Positions 1 through 8,800 of a DNA stretch of 64,000 nt are shown in pieces. The stretch's first letter is position 1, and every line of letters starts with the position of its first letter. The translations under genes and the position numbers were made by a program. This DNA is from Flavobacteriales bacterium. Lineage in GTDB: Bacteria; Bacteroidota; Bacteroidia; UBA10329. The notes beneath the pieces are model-generated. The model was not told the origin of the DNA. It saw only the letters and a list, made by a program, of their open reading frames with translations, and did not search any database. Location of the stretch: positions 1-64,000 of the forward strand of contig JAIPBM010000024.1 in NCBI GenBank assembly GCA_021739695.1, given 5' to 3'.

Positions 1-1
1 G

Positions 2-2857
2 CCAACCATTTGTGGCGGACAGACCGAGACACTGACTGCGCCAGCAGGTGCGGCCACCTATTCTTGGACAGGACCTGGAATTGTGCCTCCGACTGGTAAT
101 CAGCAGATTGTGAGTGTAAATCAGCCAGGCGCTTATACCGTAACGATGACCACCTTCGGGAATCAACCTTGCACCTTCTCGCTCGACACGCTCATCGATC
201 CAAATGCAAGCAATCCGGTAGCCAGTTTCGATTACTTACCTGTGTGTGAAGGCGATCCGATTCAGTTCAATGATCTTTCTACACCAACTGGGCAGATTCT
301 GAACTGGGCTTGGGATTTTAATGCCGATGGTAATCCGGATGCGGTGACGCAAAACCCGACCCACACCTTTGCAACAGCTGGAACATATCCCGTTCGATTG
401 GTGGTGGCTGCCAATCCGTGTTTAGATGATACAACCATCAATGTGGATGTTCTATCCACACCAACATCCACATTTACCGTTACGGGCCCTGTATGTGTGG
501 GCGATAATTCTACCATTACATACACGGGAAATGCACCAGCGAACGCTACTTACAACTGGAATTTCGATGGCGGTACGGTTGTTTCAGGTTCAGGTCAAGG
601 ACCGTATCAGATAAGTTGGGTAACGGGTGGAACCAAGAATATCACATTGGATGTGAGCCTTGGTTCGTGCGCAGCGCCAACCACTACACATCAAGTGGTT
701 GTGAACCCCATTCCTCTGGTTGACATGGGGCCTGATGTGGATATTTGCGATGGCGAAAGCGTTACACTTACAGCCACTGGAGCTACCACCTATGCTTGGT
801 CGCCTGCCACAGGTTTGAGTGCAACAACAGGTGCTTCGGTAACGGCCAATCCGGTTACAACTACCACGTATACCGTTACAGGAACATCTAATGGATGTAC
901 ATCCACTGGCACGATAACCGTGAACGTGAACCTGATTCCGAACGTGACCGTGAACCCGACCACCGCAACGGTTTGCGCTGGTGAGGTTACCACATTCACA
1001 GCAGCTGGAGCCACTACCTATGCTTGGTCGCCAGCAACTGGGTTGAGTGCCGTAACAGGCACATCGGTTGATGCAGCTCCGAATACGACCACGACATATA
1101 CCGTGACAGGAACCACCAACGGTTGCAGCGCCTCTGCCACCTTCGATATCACGGTAAATATTTCTCCGAACCTTACGATAAGTCCTGATGTGGCTATTTG
1201 TGGAGGACAGACAACTACGCTGATTGCCAATGGTGCCGATACTTACGATTGGACTCCTGTTGCAGGATTGAGCGCAACAACTGGAAGCACGGTTGATGCC
1301 ACTCCAGCCACCACGACCACTTATACCGTTACGGGAACTACTCAAGGTTGTACGGCCACCGAAACGGTTACAGTAACCGTGACGCCATACCCGAATGTGA
1401 CGGTTACTCCGCCTGCAAGTTCTATCTGTGTTGGCGAATCGAAAGGATTCACCGCTGCGGGCGCCACAACTTACACATGGTCTCCAGCAACAGCGTTGAA
1501 CACGACTACAGGCCCTACTGTTCTGGCCAATCCAATTGCCACCACCACGTATCAAGTGGTTGGGTCGGTAAATGGTTGCAACGATACGGCCACGGCTGTT
1601 CTCACCGTAAATCCAATTCCAGTGGTTACCCTTAGCCCAGATATTACCATTTGCAGTGGCGAAACCACTTCGTTGACAGCCGCTGGTGCTACAACCTATG
1701 CATGGTCGCCTGCCACTGCTTTAAGTGCTACGTCTGGCCCGACAGTAATTGCCAGTCCGCTGATCACAACGACTTACACAGTGATAGGAACAAGTTTGAG
1801 TTGTACGGCTTCGGCCATGGTGACCGTCACCGTAAATCAAACGCCAACGGTAAACGTGACGCCAGTGGCCACTGCTTTTTGCGATGGAAATTCTACAAAC
1901 CTGACAGCCACAGGAGCCGATACTTACAGTTGGTCTCCGGCCACTGGCCTAAGTGCCACAACTGGAAATGTGGTGATTGCCAGCCCTATCGTCACCACAG
2001 TTTACACAGTTACTGGTTCAACGCTCGGTTGCGAGGATGATGCGATATCCACCATCACTGTTCATCCAAACCCTGTGGTCGATTTTGTAGCCGATGTGAC
2101 CGAAGGTTGCGTTCCCGTGTGTGTGAATTTCGCGAACAACTCTACCATCGCATCCGGAAACATGACATACCAATGGACCTTTGGAGATGGCGCGAATGCA
2201 ACAGGAACTGCTGCGTTGCATTGCTATCCCGATGTTGGCGTTTATTCCGTTGGCCTCACGGCCACATCCAATTTCAACTGTGTGACCAGCTACGAGCGAA
2301 CAGATTATATCAATGTTCATCCAAATCCGGTGGCGCGATTCACAGCCGATCCGCGAAGCGCAAGCATCCTCAGCCCGAAATTTGATTTTACCGACAATTC
2401 GGATGGAGCTGAAGAGTGGTTTTGGGATTTTGGTGATGGCTCAACCACTCAGAATCTGATCAGCACACCAGCGCACACCTACCCTTCCACGATGGATAGC
2501 GGAACGTATACCGTAACGTTGCAGGTAGTGAACGAATTCGGATGCGTGGATGAAACGGAGTTGGATGTGTACATCACGCCTCACATCAGCATTTATATTC
2601 CGAATTCGTTTTCTCCGAATGCCGATGGAAAGAACGATTCGTTCAGGGCTTATGGCGAAAACATCGTTGATTTCACCATGCGGATCTTTACCCGTTGGGG
2701 ACAGGAGATCTATTACTCGGCAGTGATGGAGGATGGATGGGATGGAACCTACTTGGGCCGACAGGTGGAAAACGATGTGTATGTGTATAAGATAACTTAC
2801 AAAGGCTTGGACGGCACCGAAGGAAGACCTACAGGAAGCGTGACCTTATTTAGGTAA
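2..2857 (+). CDS. Type IX-secreted surface protein with PKD and Ig-like repeats (5' truncated by window)
   Basis: The reading frame is open from base 2, well before the first ATG at 83, so the gene starts upstream of the window and only its 3' part is seen. Numbering from the ATG at 83, there is a PKD domain (about 45-110, WDFNADG core), then six tandem Ig-like repeats of about 75 residues (211-665) each with the core YxWSPATxL and two Cys that could pair. Two more PKD domains (WTFGDG and WDFGDG) follow. The end is a gliding-motility-associated CHU_C domain (IPNSFSPNADGKNDSF to the terminal SVTLFR), the type B sorting signal of type IX secretion. It is probably a large cell-surface adhesin or polysaccharide-contacting protein; ligand unknown. 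A strong terminator follows. Confidence 0.93.
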   Translation, partial: PTICGGQTETLTAPAGAATYSWTGPGIVPPTGNQQIVSVNQPGAYTVTMTTFGNQPCTFSLDTLIDPNASNPVASFDYLPVCEGDPIQFNDLSTPTGQILNWAWDFNADGNPDAVTQNPTHTFATAGTYPVRLVVAANPCLDDTTINVDVLSTPTSTFTVTGPVCVGDNSTITYTGNAPANATYNWNFDGGTVVSGSGQGPYQISWVTGGTKNITLDVSLGSCAAPTTTHQVVVNPIPLVDMGPDVDICDGESVTLTATGATTYAWSPATGLSATTGASVTANPVTTTTYTVTGTSNGCTSTGTITVNVNLIPNVTVNPTTATVCAGEVTTFTAAGATTYAWSPATGLSAVTGTSVDAAPNTTTTYTVTGTTNGCSASATFDITVNISPNLTISPDVAICGGQTTTLIANGADTYDWTPVAGLSATTGSTVDATPATTTTYTVTGTTQGCTATETVTVTVTPYPNVTVTPPASSICVGESKGFTAAGATTYTWSPATALNTTTGPTVLANPIATTTYQVVGSVNGCNDTATAVLTVNPIPVVTLSPDITICSGETTSLTAAGATTYAWSPATALSATSGPTVIASPLITTTYTVIGTSLSCTASAMVTVTVNQTPTVNVTPVATAFCDGNSTNLTATGADTYSWSPATGLSATTGNVVIASPIVTTVYTVTGSTLGCEDDAISTITVHPNPVVDFVADVTEGCVPVCVNFANNSTIASGNMTYQWTFGDGANATGTAALHCYPDVGVYSVGLTATSNFNCVTSYERTDYINVHPNPVARFTADPRSASILSPKFDFTDNSDGAEEWFWDFGDGSTTQNLISTPAHTYPSTMDSGTYTVTLQVVNEFGCVDETELDVYITPHISIYIPNSFSPNADGKNDSFRAYGENIVDFTMRIFTRWGQEIYYSAVMEDGWDGTYLGRQVENDVYVYKITYKGLDGTEGRPTGSVTLFR
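711..2075 (+). repeat. Six tandem ~227-bp coding repeats (Ig-like modules)
   Basis: Six consecutive units of about 75-76 codons share the order: Cys-x-Gly-Glu-like start, TAxGATTYxWSPAT, TTTTYxVxGT, then NGC or similar. Third positions differ between units, so the copies are diverged and not recently amplified. They lie wholly inside the adhesin gene and keep its frame. Confidence 0.85.
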
Positions 2858-2883
2858 GCAACTTGTTTTGAAGATTCAATGGT

Positions 2884-2926
2884 AAGAGCCGCCAACATCT
2901 TGAATGTTGGCGGCTCTTCTTTTTTA
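2884..2926 (+). terminator. Rho-independent terminator of the adhesin gene
   Basis: A perfect 15-bp stem (AAGAGCCGCCAACAT at 2884-2898 with its complement at 2904-2918) has a 5-nt loop and is followed by CTTTTTTA on the plus strand. It lies between the convergent adhesin and AIM24-like genes. The U-tract is on the plus side only, so it mainly serves the adhesin gene. Confidence 0.85.
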
Positions 2927-3691
2927 GTCTCCGCTGATAATACTTCCGAGCAGTCCACCGCCCAAACCGGCAACACCTTTACGCTCACCTGTTGAACCAC
3001 CGAAGCGGGCAGCCGCAGAGATTCGATCGGCCAAACGACTGAAAGGCAAAGTTTGCAGGTAAACGATTCCGGGCCCGGTAAGATTGGCCGTGAACAATCC
3101 TTCGCCACCAAAAAGCGAGTTGCGGAAACCGCCAATGAACTGGATGTCGTAATCGACCGTTGGGGCAAATGCCACCAGACAGCCTGTATCAACGCGTAGC
3201 GTTTCTCCGGCCACCAAGTTCTTCTTGATGATAGTGCCTCCTGCATGAACGAAGGCCAAACCATCGCCTTCCAAACGTTGAAGAATGAATCCCTCGCCCC
3301 CGAAAAGTCCAGCACCCATGCGCTTGGTAAACGCCACTTCTATTTCAATTCCCTGCGCGGCACACAGGAATCCGTCTTTTTGGCAAAGGAATTTCCCGCC
3401 CAATTCGCCCAAATGCAAGGGAATGATCTTGCCCGGATAAGGTGCTGCAAAGGCCACATGACTCTTGCCCTGCCCAGTGTGTAGGAAGGTGGTGATGAAA
3501 AAACTCTCGCCTGTTATCAGTCGTTTAAATCCTTTGAAGATGCCGCCTCCCGTGTTGGTCTGCATTTGAATGCCGCTTTCCATGTAAAGCATGGCTCCGG
3601 CCTCTGCCCTCACCGCTTCGTTCGGGTCGAGCTCAATTTCCACTGCCTGCATGTCATCGCCATAGATCTTGTAATCAATTTCGTGTGCCAT
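2924..3691 (-). CDS. AIM24 / TIGR00266 family protein
   Basis: This 255-residue protein matches the bacterial AIM24-like family (TIGR00266) along its whole length: an N-terminal beta-rich part with an [13 protein letters not shown] motif, glycine-rich turns (FGGEGFI, FGGEGLF) in the tandem beta-sandwich, and a Gly-rich tail (residues 230-255). There is no signal peptide, so it is expected in the cytoplasm. The family has no established biochemical role in bacteria; the mitochondrial member supports cristae organisation. The ATG start lies just after an AT-rich region with no Shine-Dalgarno site. It faces the adhesin gene across a terminator and is probably transcribed alone. Confidence 0.85.
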   Translation of the reverse strand: MAHEIDYKIYGDDMQAVEIELDPNEAVRAEAGAMLYMESGIQMQTNTGGGIFKGFKRLITGESFFITTFLHTGQGKSHVAFAAPYPGKIIPLHLGELGGKFLCQKDGFLCAAQGIEIEVAFTKRMGAGLFGGEGFILQRLEGDGLAFVHAGGTIIKKNLVAGETLRVDTGCLVAFAPTVDYDIQFIGGFRNSLFGGEGLFTANLTGPGIVYLQTLPFSRLADRISAAARFGGSTGERKGVAGLGGGLLGSIISGD

Positions 3692-3836
3692 TTCTATTGT
3701 ATTTGGTTCGGGCCAAAGATCAAAACTCTTTTGTTTTCGTGCATTTAAAGAATGTTAATTCCTCTTCGTACTGCCAATTTGGTGCAGACCTACTTCATCT
3801 AATTTCAATGAAATTCAGCAGGTGAATCTGTTCGTT

Positions 3837-3844
3837 TACTTTTG
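3837..3844 (+). promoter_or_regulatory. Promoter -7 element TACTTTTG
   Basis: The sequence matches the Bacteroidota -7 consensus TAnnTTTG exactly. It ends only 5 nt before the ATG at 3850, so the transcript would be leaderless or nearly so. No clear -33 TTTG is seen at the right spacing. Confidence 0.5.
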
Positions 3845-3849
3845 CTTGC

Positions 3850-4854
3850 ATGCAGCGCATCCTCATTATTCGGTTCAGCTCCATTGGCGACATCGTTCTG
3901 ACCTCTCCGGTGCTGCGCGTGCTTCGGGCAGCATATCCCGATGCGGACATCCGATTTGTGACCAAGCAGCAATATGTCGAAGTGGTCACTTTCAACCCGT
4001 ATTTGACGGGCGTTTTCCTACTGAAAGATGGCCTGAATGAGTTGGCCCGTCAACTTCGGGCTTTCAATCCTGATCTGGTCGTAGACCTCCACCACAATTT
4101 GAGAACACGCATACTGCGCACGTTGGTTGGCGGCAAATGGCTATCGTTCCAAAAACTGAACGTAGAGAAATGGCTGAAGGTGAATTTGAAAGTGGACCGA
4201 TTGCCCGATGTGCACATCGTGGACCGCTACCTCGAAACGCTCAAACCATTGGGAATTGAAGGAGACGGAAAAGGCCTCGATTTCTTCTTTGATCCCTCTG
4301 CCTCCGGCATCTCCCCAAAGGGAAGAGAATCAGCGCTTCCAACGGGCTTCGGTCATTCTTATGTGGCCTTAGTGATCGGAGCAAAATTCAAAACCAAGCA
4401 ACTTCCCGTAGCCAAGCTAATGGAGTTGTGCAATGGGCTAAAGCGTCCCATTGTTCTTATTGGCGGGAAAGAAGATGCGGCTGTTGCCCGCGAAGTGACT
4501 GAAAAATCAAGCGCTACTATTTACAATGCCTGCGGAACACATTCGTTATCAGAATCGGCTTGGCTGCTACAGCAGGCGGGGCTTGTGATTACGCACGATA
4601 CGGGCATGATGCACATTGCAGCGGCATTCAACAAAAAGATCATCTCCGTTTGGGGAAACACCATTCCGCAATTTGGCATGTATCCTTATCTGCCCCAAGG
4701 CGGTGACTCCTTTTTATCGGAAGTTAGCGGACTGAACTGCCGACCGTGCAGCAAGATCGGGTTCGATGCCTGCCCGAAAGGGCATTTTCACTGTATGCAA
4801 AAACAAAATGTGAGTGCCATCGTGAAAACGACAAACGCCTACTTTGAACCTTAA
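3850..4854 (+). CDS. Glycosyltransferase family 9 (ADP-heptose:LPS heptosyltransferase-like)
   Basis: The 334-residue product fits the GT9 family: N-terminal ILIIRFSSIGDIVLTSPVL, the VDLHHNLRTR segment, a C-terminal donor-site region with THDTGMMHIAAAF near residue 255, and a Cys-containing tail (NCRPCSKIGF, CPKGHFHCM). Members transfer heptose from ADP-heptose to the lipid A-core at the inner membrane. The KDO-activating enzyme KdsB is encoded at 17.7-18.4 kb, consistent with LPS core synthesis in this cell. Residues about 149-161 are encoded by a copy of a dispersed repeat (see 4294-4330). The next gene starts 24 nt downstream, past a heptameric repeat that also supplies this gene's stop codon. 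Exact sugar specificity cannot be told. Confidence 0.85.
   Translation: MQRILIIRFSSIGDIVLTSPVLRVLRAAYPDADIRFVTKQQYVEVVTFNPYLTGVFLLKDGLNELARQLRAFNPDLVVDLHHNLRTRILRTLVGGKWLSFQKLNVEKWLKVNLKVDRLPDVHIVDRYLETLKPLGIEGDGKGLDFFFDPSASGISPKGRESALPTGFGHSYVALVIGAKFKTKQLPVAKLMELCNGLKRPIVLIGGKEDAAVAREVTEKSSATIYNACGTHSLSESAWLLQQAGLVITHDTGMMHIAAAFNKKIISVWGNTIPQFGMYPYLPQGGDSFLSEVSGLNCRPCSKIGFDACPKGHFHCMQKQNVSAIVKTTNAYFEP
4294..4330 (+). repeat. Dispersed repeat copy inside the GT9 gene
   Basis: About 37 bp (CCCTCTGCCTCCGGCATCTC then CCCAAAGGGAAGAGAAT) closely match the intergenic stretch at 38718-38753. Only a few substitutions and one gap separate the two. Here the copy is in frame and encodes PSASGISPKGRES in a loop between the two halves of the enzyme. 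Confidence 0.75.
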
Positions 4855-4871
4855 ACCTCAAACGTTGAACT
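4844..4871 (+). repeat. Four degenerate 7-nt tandem units
   Basis: Units TTGAACC, TTAAACC, TCAAACG and TTGAACT follow each other directly. The array begins inside the last codons of the GT9 gene, provides its TAA, and ends just before the DoxX start. Because the period is 7, it cannot be coding in a repeated frame. Confidence 0.65.
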
Positions 4872-4878
4872 TTCTACC

Positions 4879-5283
4879 ATGAAAAAACTACTCTTCTCCA
4901 ACAAACCAATTCAGATCGACCTCGGATTACTCTTGCTCCGTCTTGCTTCTGGCGGATTTATGGCCTACAGCCACGGCTGGGGCAAACTTCAAGGCATGCT
5001 GGAGGGCGACTTCAGTTTTGCCGACCCTATCGGTATCGGAGAAACGCCTTCATTGATACTTACCGTATTTGCCGAGTTTGTCTGTGGTATTCTCGTAGCG
5101 CTCGGACTCTTCACACGGGCAGCCCTCATTCCGCTTATCATCACCATGGTTGTAGCGGTTTTCATCATTCATGCCGAAGACCCCTTCAGCAAACAGGAGT
5201 TCGGATTGCTGTTCCTCGTTCCTTACCTCACGCTGTTCCTTGCCGGACCGGGTAAGTTTTCGTTGGATAAGCAGTTGGGTTAA
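4879..5283 (+). CDS. DoxX family membrane protein
   Basis: This 134-residue protein has about four predicted membrane segments (roughly 15-35, 60-80, 85-103, 112-130) and the DoxX signature: LLLRLASGGFMAYSHGWGKL near the N-terminus and FAEFVCGILVALGLFTRAAL in the centre. DoxX-type proteins are small integral membrane proteins, some linked to redox or thiol stress, but the role of this one is not fixed. It lies 24 nt after the GT9 gene and may be co-transcribed. Its TAA overlaps the stop of the convergent thioesterase gene by 4 bp, so no terminator can fit between them. Confidence 0.85.
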   Translation: MKKLLFSNKPIQIDLGLLLLRLASGGFMAYSHGWGKLQGMLEGDFSFADPIGIGETPSLILTVFAEFVCGILVALGLFTRAALIPLIITMVVAVFIIHAEDPFSKQEFGLLFLVPYLTLFLAGPGKFSLDKQLG

Positions 5284-5798
5284 GCCTCAAACAGCGCCTT
5301 CAGCTCTGTAGCATCGCTTGGTTTCATCTTCCCAGCCAAAATGAGGCTGAGTTGGCGTCTGCGCAGCGCACCCTCAAAGCGGGCTTTTTCTTCTTTCGTT
5401 TCGGGGCTTACCTGCGGCACATGGATGGGGTTTCCCAATTGATCAACGGCCACAAAGGTGTAGATGGCCTCGTTCACTTTTAGCTGTTCAGAGGTGCTGC
5501 GGTCTTCCACATACACATCAATGAAAATCTCCATGCTGCTGCTAAAGGTGCGCGAAACCTTGGAACGCAGCGTAACGATATCGCCCAGTTTGATCGGTTG
5601 CGGAAACGTGACATTATTGACTGCTGCGGTTACACACACCCGCTTGCAAAGGCGATGGGCCGATATGGCCGCAATCACGTCCATCCAATGCAAGAGCTTC
5701 CCTCCCATCAGGTTTCCGAGTGTGTTGGTATCGTTAGGCAACACAATTTCGGTGTTGATGGCCAAGGTGGATTCGGGTGTTCGGACGCTGTCTCTCAT
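5280..5798 (-). CDS. Acyl-CoA thioesterase (hotdog fold)
   Basis: A single hotdog domain of the YciA/BACH type is recognisable: LPNDTNTLGNLMGGKLLHWM followed by D near the N-terminus, then VNNVTFPQPIKLGDIV and a central strand with EIFIDVYVE. These enzymes hydrolyse acyl-CoA to free acid and CoA in the cytoplasm. The longer frame reaching a TTG at 5837 was rejected because its first codons lie in a terminator stem; the ATG at 5798 gives 172 residues, a normal family length, and sits 15 nt after a TATCTTTG promoter element. The C-terminal 35 residues are charged and helical. Substrate chain length is not evident. Confidence 0.85.
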   Translation of the reverse strand: MRDSVRTPESTLAINTEIVLPNDTNTLGNLMGGKLLHWMDVIAAISAHRLCKRVCVTAAVNNVTFPQPIKLGDIVTLRSKVSRTFSSSMEIFIDVYVEDRSTSEQLKVNEAIYTFVAVDQLGNPIHVPQVSPETKEEKARFEGALRRRQLSLILAGKMKPSDATELKALFEA

Positions 5799-5813
5799 TG
5801 CTGCAATTTTGCG

Positions 5814-5821
5814 CAAAGATA
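5814..5821 (-). promoter_or_regulatory. Promoter -7 element TATCTTTG for the thioesterase gene
   Basis: On the minus strand the TAnnTTTG consensus is matched exactly. Its first four bases overlap the foot of the terminator hairpin at 5818-5857. The start codon at 5798 is 15 nt further on. Confidence 0.5.
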
Positions 5822-5857
5822 AAGCCCCGTCCTCCAAATGGAGAACGGGGCTTTATC
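5818..5857 (-). terminator. Terminator-like hairpin after the S15 hydrolase gene
   Basis: A 13-bp perfect stem (GATAAAGCCCCGT with its complement at 5845-5857) encloses a second small stem, CTCCA/TGGAG. It lies 29 nt after the hydrolase stop on the minus strand. The following U-tract is weak (TTTATCTTTG), so efficiency is uncertain. Confidence 0.65.
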
Positions 5858-5885
5858 AGTAGTCGCGTTGCTGCGAATAGTGCAA

Positions 5886-8800
5886 TTACATCTTGGTCAG
5901 TTTTTGCACGAACCGCTCGTTTGTTTCCGTGTCTGTAAGCTCCACGAAATAGATTCCTTGGCTCAGGTCGCTCACGTCAAGATTAATGTTGTCGCTAAAC
6001 GCACCCATCTTCTTAACCAGCGAACCATCAATGTTTAACACATTCAGGTTGTAATCACCAGCTTTTCCCATATATACCGTTACAAAATCAGATGCTGGGT
6101 TAGGAAAAAGCAGCATGTCTGGACCAGTGGCCTCCACTGCAATATCCTCTATGCCAGTATATTCCTTGGTGTAGACCGGTAGCGAAATCTGAGTTGGATG
6201 CTCTTCAGAGAAATGAACACGTTGAATGGCAATTCGCGGGGCATACTCTTCGCCTTCAAAAATATAGGTCTTTCCATCGCCAGGCTTTCTACGGAAGAAT
6301 TCGTTCGGCATGATAGGCACATTTGGATTAACCTGGTAGCGGTTATAGTTACTGCTGCTTATCAGAATCTTCACCTTGTGTCCATCACCAAAGGTGTAGG
6401 CAATAGGAAGCGTTTGAAATACATACTCGTAGGTCTGACCAATTTCGATGTTCGTGAAAGGAATATCATCGCCAGGAAAAGGAATGGTGTAATCTTTCCA
6501 AGGCTCTTCAACCAACATTCTCACGTAATCACGAGCACGGGCATTCACTGTGCCGCACTGCACGAAATACTCACGACCGTCAGGGTAAACATCTACAATT
6601 CTCACCATGAAATCCGTGTCCGTTGGGCCTTCATTTAAACCACCGATGTTGCTTTTTGCGTAGAGCTTCACACTTGGAAAACCAACAATGCAGAGCGAAT
6701 CTTTAACTGGTGCGCTTTCGAAGCTGATAACACCCGGACGGTTCATGGTATAATGCTCATAGCGTGGGTCTTTCAAATTGAACTGTCCTTGCGCATCGCG
6801 CTCACCGTCAGGTGTTTTCACGATCATGTTGGCCCCACCGACTGTTCTGATCGGGTCGTCTGGATCGTGTACATACATTTTCCAACCTTCGTCTGTGGTT
6901 GGCGCTACATTGTCCAATACACCATTCTGGTGCATGTAAAACACTTCGCGCTGAACAGCATCCCACGGACGGCCTTCTGGCAACGGGAACGTATCTGCAG
7001 GCAGCCAATAGTTAGACAGGCCAACATTCTGTGGTTCGGTATCGTCATTGGGTCCTATCACATACAATCGAACGTTGGCAATCTCGTTCGGGTCTGCAAA
7101 ATCGCGATACGGAATTGGATTGATCGTCTCAGCACTCAGGCCAGGAATCACGTTATCCAATGGAATATCTGGAAGGTCAATCGGAATACTTCCAGTGCCA
7201 AGAAGTGGCGAATCGTACACGATCTCAGCCTTCAATCCGCTCAATGCACGTGCTCCAGTAAGAACTCCGATAAGTTGATCATAAGGTAGTCTTACTTCCT
7301 CCACGGGAACTCGGATAGAGAGCGTGCCAAGCAGGCCAAGGTCAGCTAATGGATATAGGTTATCTGATTCTGGGAGGATAAACTTTGGCTCTCCAATAAA
7401 TTCATTAGGATGGTAGTTCAAATTGTAACGGAACCAACCGATGACCTCAGAATTAAGGGCTTTGTCAATAGGGATATTGGTTTCGCTGAAATCATCGAAG
7501 TTGATACCCAACAGGTCGTTCACATTTTCAGGATAGGTTCTGTCTCCCGTAGTGGTTGAACCAATGGTCTGGTGAGCCCAAGGTCCTAGAACAAGCTTCT
7601 GTAACTCTCGATTCGTTACACCTGGTCGGTTGAACTTGTTGTTGCTCAGGTGGCGTCTCATATTCGCCCAACTTTCGGTTTGAGAGTCAACGAAAATGTC
7701 CCACCAACCGCAGAGGTGGTAACCCGGAACCTCCATGTTTCGGAAGCGGCTGTACTGTCCATCTAACTGTCCTTCACCGAATTCGTCTGTTACCGCACGG
7801 CTGACATCAATTTCAGGTCGGCCAGAAGCATTCGGATAATATCCACAGGTTGGAATTCCAGTGATCGGGTCGGGATACTGAACTGAAGCAAAGTGGTCAA
7901 TAGCCAAATTGGCTGCATCAAACTTATTCTGCTGAAAGGTTTTCTCCACTCCATTTACCACAATGGTCTGAGGCAATTTATAGTCAGCAGAACTGTGAAT
8001 ATTGTTCTGCATGTCATTGTCAATAGGAATGAGGTCATCATCTGTTCCAGAGAAGATCTGTCCTTTCAACCATCCGGTAACCAAACGATCACGAAGCACA
8101 CCATTCGGATAACCTACTCCTTTGTAGAAATCGGCTGGCGCTACGATAGGCATGATGCATTTCAGACCAGGTTCGTTCTCATCGATCATGTGCGCTGCCG
8201 CTGCCTGATATTGATTATAACCCAAGGCTGATGCCCCAAACATCGCATATCGTCCTGTGTAAAGCAGATCTGTTGTATCTGTAATGCCGTCTCCGTCCAA
8301 ATCGTAATCGCGCATCAAACGGTGTTTGATGTATTCTTTTGTATCGTATCCATCTTCATGGTGATTGCCATTCTTTGGGTCATTCTCATCTGTGGCATCC
8401 AACACGTGCTGAAATCCTGGATGATAGACACCCTTGTCCCATCCATCGCTGGTAAGTGGAAGGTAAACACCTTCAGAAGCATACCTTCCTCGTTGATCCT
8501 GCTTTGCAAATGCGTATCCCAAAAGGTTCATGATGGGCGCTTCTCCTGCATTAAGATCTCCCTTGTCGTAGGGAGTTCTCGTTAGCACCATTGGCAATTT
8601 GTAAGGGTTCGGATTTGGCTGACCATTCAGCGAATCATAGATCACATACTGGGTTCCTCTCGGAATCAGCTCCAGATTGTACTCGATTGGCGCACTGCCG
8701 AAAATACCCTGAAGCTGAGCCGGAAGCTCAATGCTAATAGGAACCATCAAGCAATCGCGCATCACCGGCAGGTAGATGTCGGTCATTAATTTAACGCTGT

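Noticed and set aside
590-1555. Long minus-strand ORF opposite the Ig-like repeats
   Set aside because: It follows the repeat period, is rich in Arg/Cys/Ser and has no family features. The plus frame is clearly the coding one (PKD, CHU_C).
711-2075. Regular repeats as a possible CRISPR array
   Set aside because: The units are 225-230 bp, coding and diverged, with no short identical repeats or unique spacers, and no cas genes lie in the window.
5799-5837. Longer N-terminus of the thioesterase from a TTG
   Set aside because: The extra codons lie in a terminator hairpin and upstream of the promoter -7 box.
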